From Aquabacterium fontiphilum (GTDB lineage: Bacteria > Pseudomonadota > Gammaproteobacteria > Burkholderiales > Burkholderiaceae_C), in the NCBI RefSeq assembly GCF_009909205.1, contig NZ_JAAAPN010000012.1:85838-149837 (forward strand): a stretch of 64,000 nucleotides of DNA. Reading direction: 5' to 3'. The translations under genes were made by a program, and so were the position numbers. Below the pieces are notes generated by a model. The model saw only the letters and a list, made by a program, of their open reading frames with translations. It did no database searches and had not been told where the DNA came from. The first letter of the stretch is position 1. Each line of letters begins with the position of its first letter. This document shows positions 62,055-64,000 of this stretch, one piece after another.

Positions 62055-63191
62055 ATGAAGTTTGCTCCGTCTCTCGCGCGCCATGCCTTGTGGCTCGGTG
62101 CGGCCTTGGCTGCTGTGGCTGCGCATGCGCAGACCGTCGTCCGCATCGGGCACGTGGGCCCTGTGTCCGGCCCCCAGGCGCACTATGGTCGAGACAACGA
62201 GAACGGCGCACGGCTGGCCATCGAGGAGCTCAACGCCCAGGGGGTGACCATCGGCGGGCAGAAGGTGCGCTTCGAACTGGTGGCCGAAGATGACGCAGCC
62301 GATCCGAAGCAGGGCACCGCTGCAGCTCAGAAGCTGTGCGATGCCAGGGTCAATGGCGTGGTGGGCCATCTGAACTCGGGTACCACCATTCCCGCTGCGC
62401 GCGTGTACAACCAGTGCGGCCTGCCCATGGTCTCACCGTCGGCCACCAACCCACAGCTGACGCAACTGGGCTACAGCAACGTCTACCGCCTGCTGGCCAA
62501 TGACAACGCCCTCGGTGCGGGGCTGGCGCGCTACGCGGCCGAGACGCTGAAGATCAAGCGCGTGGCCATCATTGACGACCGCACGGCCTACGGCAAGGGC
62601 GTGGCAGAGGTGTTCACCCGCACGGCCAAGGAGCTGGGGCTGGAGGTGGTGAGCCAGCAATACACCAATGACAAGGCGGTGGACTTTTCGGCCATTCTCA
62701 CCTCCATCAAGAGCCGCAAGCCTGAAGGCATCTTCTTCGGCGGCATGGACCCGCAGGCTGGCCCCATGCTGCGCCAGATGCAGCAGCTCGGCCTGAACAA
62801 GGTGTATCTGTTCGGCGGCGATGGCATTTGTACCGACAAGCTGGTTGAACTGGCCAGCGGCGCCCGCACACTGGCCAACGTGGTGTGCGCCGTAGGCGGC
62901 GCCTCGCTGGACAAGCTGCCCAACGGCAAGGCGTGGCGCGCGCGCTATGACAGCCGCTTCCCCAAGCAGTTCCAGGTGTATTCGCCTTACACCTATGACG
63001 CCACCATGGTGCTCGTGGACGCGATGAAGCGAGCCAACTCTGTCGATCCCAAGGTCTACGGTCCGAAGCTCAAGGAAACGCAATATCAGGGCATCACGGC
63101 CAAGGTAGCGTTTGAGCCCAACGGCGAACTGCGCAACCCGGCCATGACGTTGTACGCCTACAAGGATGGCAAGAAGACCCCGCTGAACTGA
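62055..63191 (+). CDS. LivK-like branched-chain amino acid ABC binding protein
   Basis: A 378-residue periplasmic binding protein with a signal peptide ending near AHAQ (residue 26). The Peripla_BP_6 pattern is clear: VRIGHVGPVSGPQAHYGRDNENGARLAIEELN and VVGHLNSGTTIPAARVY. The gene has a strong AGGAAAGG ribosome site. No permease or ATPase genes follow, so it is an orphan binding protein or works with a transporter elsewhere. Ligand is probably a branched-chain or other amino acid. Confidence 0.9.
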   Translation: MKFAPSLARHALWLGAALAAVAAHAQTVVRIGHVGPVSGPQAHYGRDNENGARLAIEELNAQGVTIGGQKVRFELVAEDDAADPKQGTAAAQKLCDARVNGVVGHLNSGTTIPAARVYNQCGLPMVSPSATNPQLTQLGYSNVYRLLANDNALGAGLARYAAETLKIKRVAIIDDRTAYGKGVAEVFTRTAKELGLEVVSQQYTNDKAVDFSAILTSIKSRKPEGIFFGGMDPQAGPMLRQMQQLGLNKVYLFGGDGICTDKLVELASGARTLANVVCAVGGASLDKLPNGKAWRARYDSRFPKQFQVYSPYTYDATMVLVDAMKRANSVDPKVYGPKLKETQYQGITAKVAFEPNGELRNPAMTLYAYKDGKKTPLN

Positions 63192-63210
63192 CCCGAAATC
63201 GGGCTACAAT
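63183..63210 (+). promoter_or_regulatory. Promoter of tRNA-Ser
   Basis: CTGAAC (63183-63188) and TACAAT (63205-63210) are 16 bases apart. The -35 overlaps the last codon of the livK-like gene. Transcription would begin just before the tRNA. Confidence 0.5.
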
Positions 63211-63222
63211 CGCAGGCTCCAC

Positions 63223-63313
<91 letters not shown>

Positions 63314-63325
63314 GTATTCGGCAGA

Positions 63326-63377
63326 CCCCGAAATTCCAATGTCCACAAGGACTTACGGATTCGGGGTTTTGTCTTTT
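63326..63377 (+). terminator. Terminator after tRNA-Ser
   Basis: CCCCGA (63326-63331) pairs with TCGGGG (63361-63366), with an inner GTCC/GGAC hairpin, followed by TTTTGTCTTTTT. It should end tRNA-Ser transcription. Confidence 0.75.
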
Positions 63378-63400
63378 TCCCCCACGCTTTTCCCCCACGC
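63375..63400. repeat. Tandem 13-bp repeat near the tRNA-Ser
   Basis: TTTTCCCCCACGC occurs twice in perfect tandem immediately after the terminator. Short direct repeats close to a tRNA 3' end can be arm-type integrase binding sites of an integrated element, but no integrase gene is inside the window to confirm it. Confidence 0.7.
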
Positions 63401-63521
63401 TGTCTTCGGTCAGGCTAATGGGGCGGCTATGCAATGTCGTTGCATCTTCCTCGGCTGCTGTCCCTGGGGAGGTCTTTGGGGGCACACTTCTGGCAAACAA
63501 AACCACTTGTCAGGGTGTTCT

Positions 63522-63827
63522 ATGCCTGGGTTGTATGCCCTTAGCTGTCTCCTTCTCGCTGTGGCTGCCCTGCAGTTCCACAAGACCCCCGCCCATCTGG
63601 TGCCTACTGCTCTGAGCCTTGTGGGGAGTGCTGCTTCCCTGTCTCTCCTTGGGATGTGGATTGCGGGCTTCTTCATAGCCTCCTGGTGGGCTCCCTTGGT
63701 GATGTTCGTGGCGGGTCCTTTGCTGTACTCCTTCATCCCCATGCGCGTCAGGCAGACCGAGTGGCCTTTGCTCATCCTGGGCGGGGCCTTGGGTGGTCTT
63801 GGGGCCGCCGTAGCCCTGTTGGTCTGA
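63522..63827 (+). CDS. Small membrane protein, unknown function
   Basis: A 101-residue very hydrophobic protein with three to four membrane segments (LYALSCLLLAVAALQF, a central LSLLGMWIAGFFIASWW, then VMFVAGPLLYSF, and a glycine-rich LLILGGALGGLGAAVALL at the end). Its ATG has AGGG seven bases upstream. An open frame continues upstream to the tRNA but that part shows no protein-like pattern. Base composition is less G+C-rich with more CT runs than the core genes. No family is recognised. Confidence 0.5.
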   Translation: MPGLYALSCLLLAVAALQFHKTPAHLVPTALSLVGSAASLSLLGMWIAGFFIASWWAPLVMFVAGPLLYSFIPMRVRQTEWPLLILGGALGGLGAAVALLV

Positions 63828-63912
63828 CCTCGAAAAAGACAGGTGCGCCGGGGGGCACGCCTGCAAGCCTGGGCCGCCCTGGGGCGTGCACGCGCCGCCG
63901 TGGTTAATCGTA

Positions 63913-63949
63913 CGAGAGGCCCGATGAACACTGGCGTCTCTCGCTTTTC
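63913..63949 (+). terminator. Terminator-like hairpin
   Basis: CGAGAG(GCC) pairs with (GGC..)CTCTCG with a small bulge, followed by CTTTTCT. It could end the small membrane protein transcript. Confidence 0.5.
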
Positions 63950-63951
63950 TG

Positions 63952-63979
63952 TTGACTGTAGGTGTCCAATTTGGACACC
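63952..63979. promoter_or_regulatory. -35-like element with a perfect 19-base operator
   Basis: TTGACT (63952-63957) is followed three bases later by GGTGTCCAATTTGGACACC (63961-63979), a perfect inverted repeat of 9-base arms around one T. The dyad would lie between -35 and -10, as repressor operators of phage- or island-type regulators often do. The -10 and the gene it controls lie beyond or near the window edge. Confidence 0.55.
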
Positions 63980-64000
63980 CCAGGTGGGCCTGGGCTTGCT

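Overview
The window is GC-rich, gene-dense bacterial chromosome. It looks like a betaproteobacterium of the order Burkholderiales, in the Ideonella/Aquabacterium/Sphaerotilaceae neighbourhood. This is inferred from gene content: a PETase-like secreted hydrolase, a holC-pepA / lptF-lptG divergent pair, a CysB-type regulator beside a CbiX chelatase, an Entner-Doudoroff block, and MlaE-F-D plus a PqiC-like lipoprotein. No species can be named from the sequence alone. There are three tRNA genes (Pro-UGG, Arg-UCU, Ser-GGA), no rRNA, no CRISPR array and no insertion sequence. No stretch of more than 300 bases lacks a gene.

Layout. 1-5.9 kb: a PETase-like polyester hydrolase, a LysR regulator divergent from a TauE/SafE exporter, small membrane and lipoproteins, and an alpha/beta hydrolase. 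5.9-12.5 kb: a TetR-controlled RND efflux pair without an outer-membrane channel gene, then an OmpA-like lipoprotein and a Tat-type patatin. 12.5-18.3 kb: a thiolase, a divergent DapB-like protein, an AraC regulator, a pectinacetylesterase-family enzyme and a lipase. 18.3-22.6 kb: Entner-Doudoroff genes eda-edd facing away from pgl-glk. 22.6-26.3 kb: a thioesterase, then a fatty acid desaturase and its ferredoxin reductase divergent from a FabR/DesT-like repressor.

26.4-36.2 kb is the most unusual region. Two adjacent operons encode transglutaminase-like proteases, circularly permuted ATP-grasp proteins and alpha-E proteins. One ATP-grasp and one alpha-E are fused, and each also occurs as a separate gene. 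Both operons are preceded by GG-N10-GC elements of sigma-54 type. The second also has two NtrC-like sites spaced 21 bp apart. I read this as a nitrogen-regulated system that may make and process small amide-linked peptides. The biochemistry is a prediction from the families.

36.2-47.9 kb: a GDSL esterase; amidase-argA-yggX; hrpA; and an Mla-type phospholipid transport operon. 48-52 kb: tRNA-Pro with a strong terminator, then a copper divergon (copZ-cueR-hydrolase against copA) with two long-spacer MerR-type promoters. 52-63.2 kb: tRNA-Arg, a crotonase, a FimV-like protein, lptF-lptG-cbiX-cysB divergent from pepA-holC, and a LivK-like binding protein. 63.2-64 kb: tRNA-Ser followed by low-density sequence with a tandem repeat, a small membrane protein and a near-perfect operator. 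This may be the edge of an integrated element.

Start codons were moved inward from the longest open frame in many genes, using ribosome binding sites, family N-termini and gene overlaps. Functions are assigned from recognised motifs without database searches.
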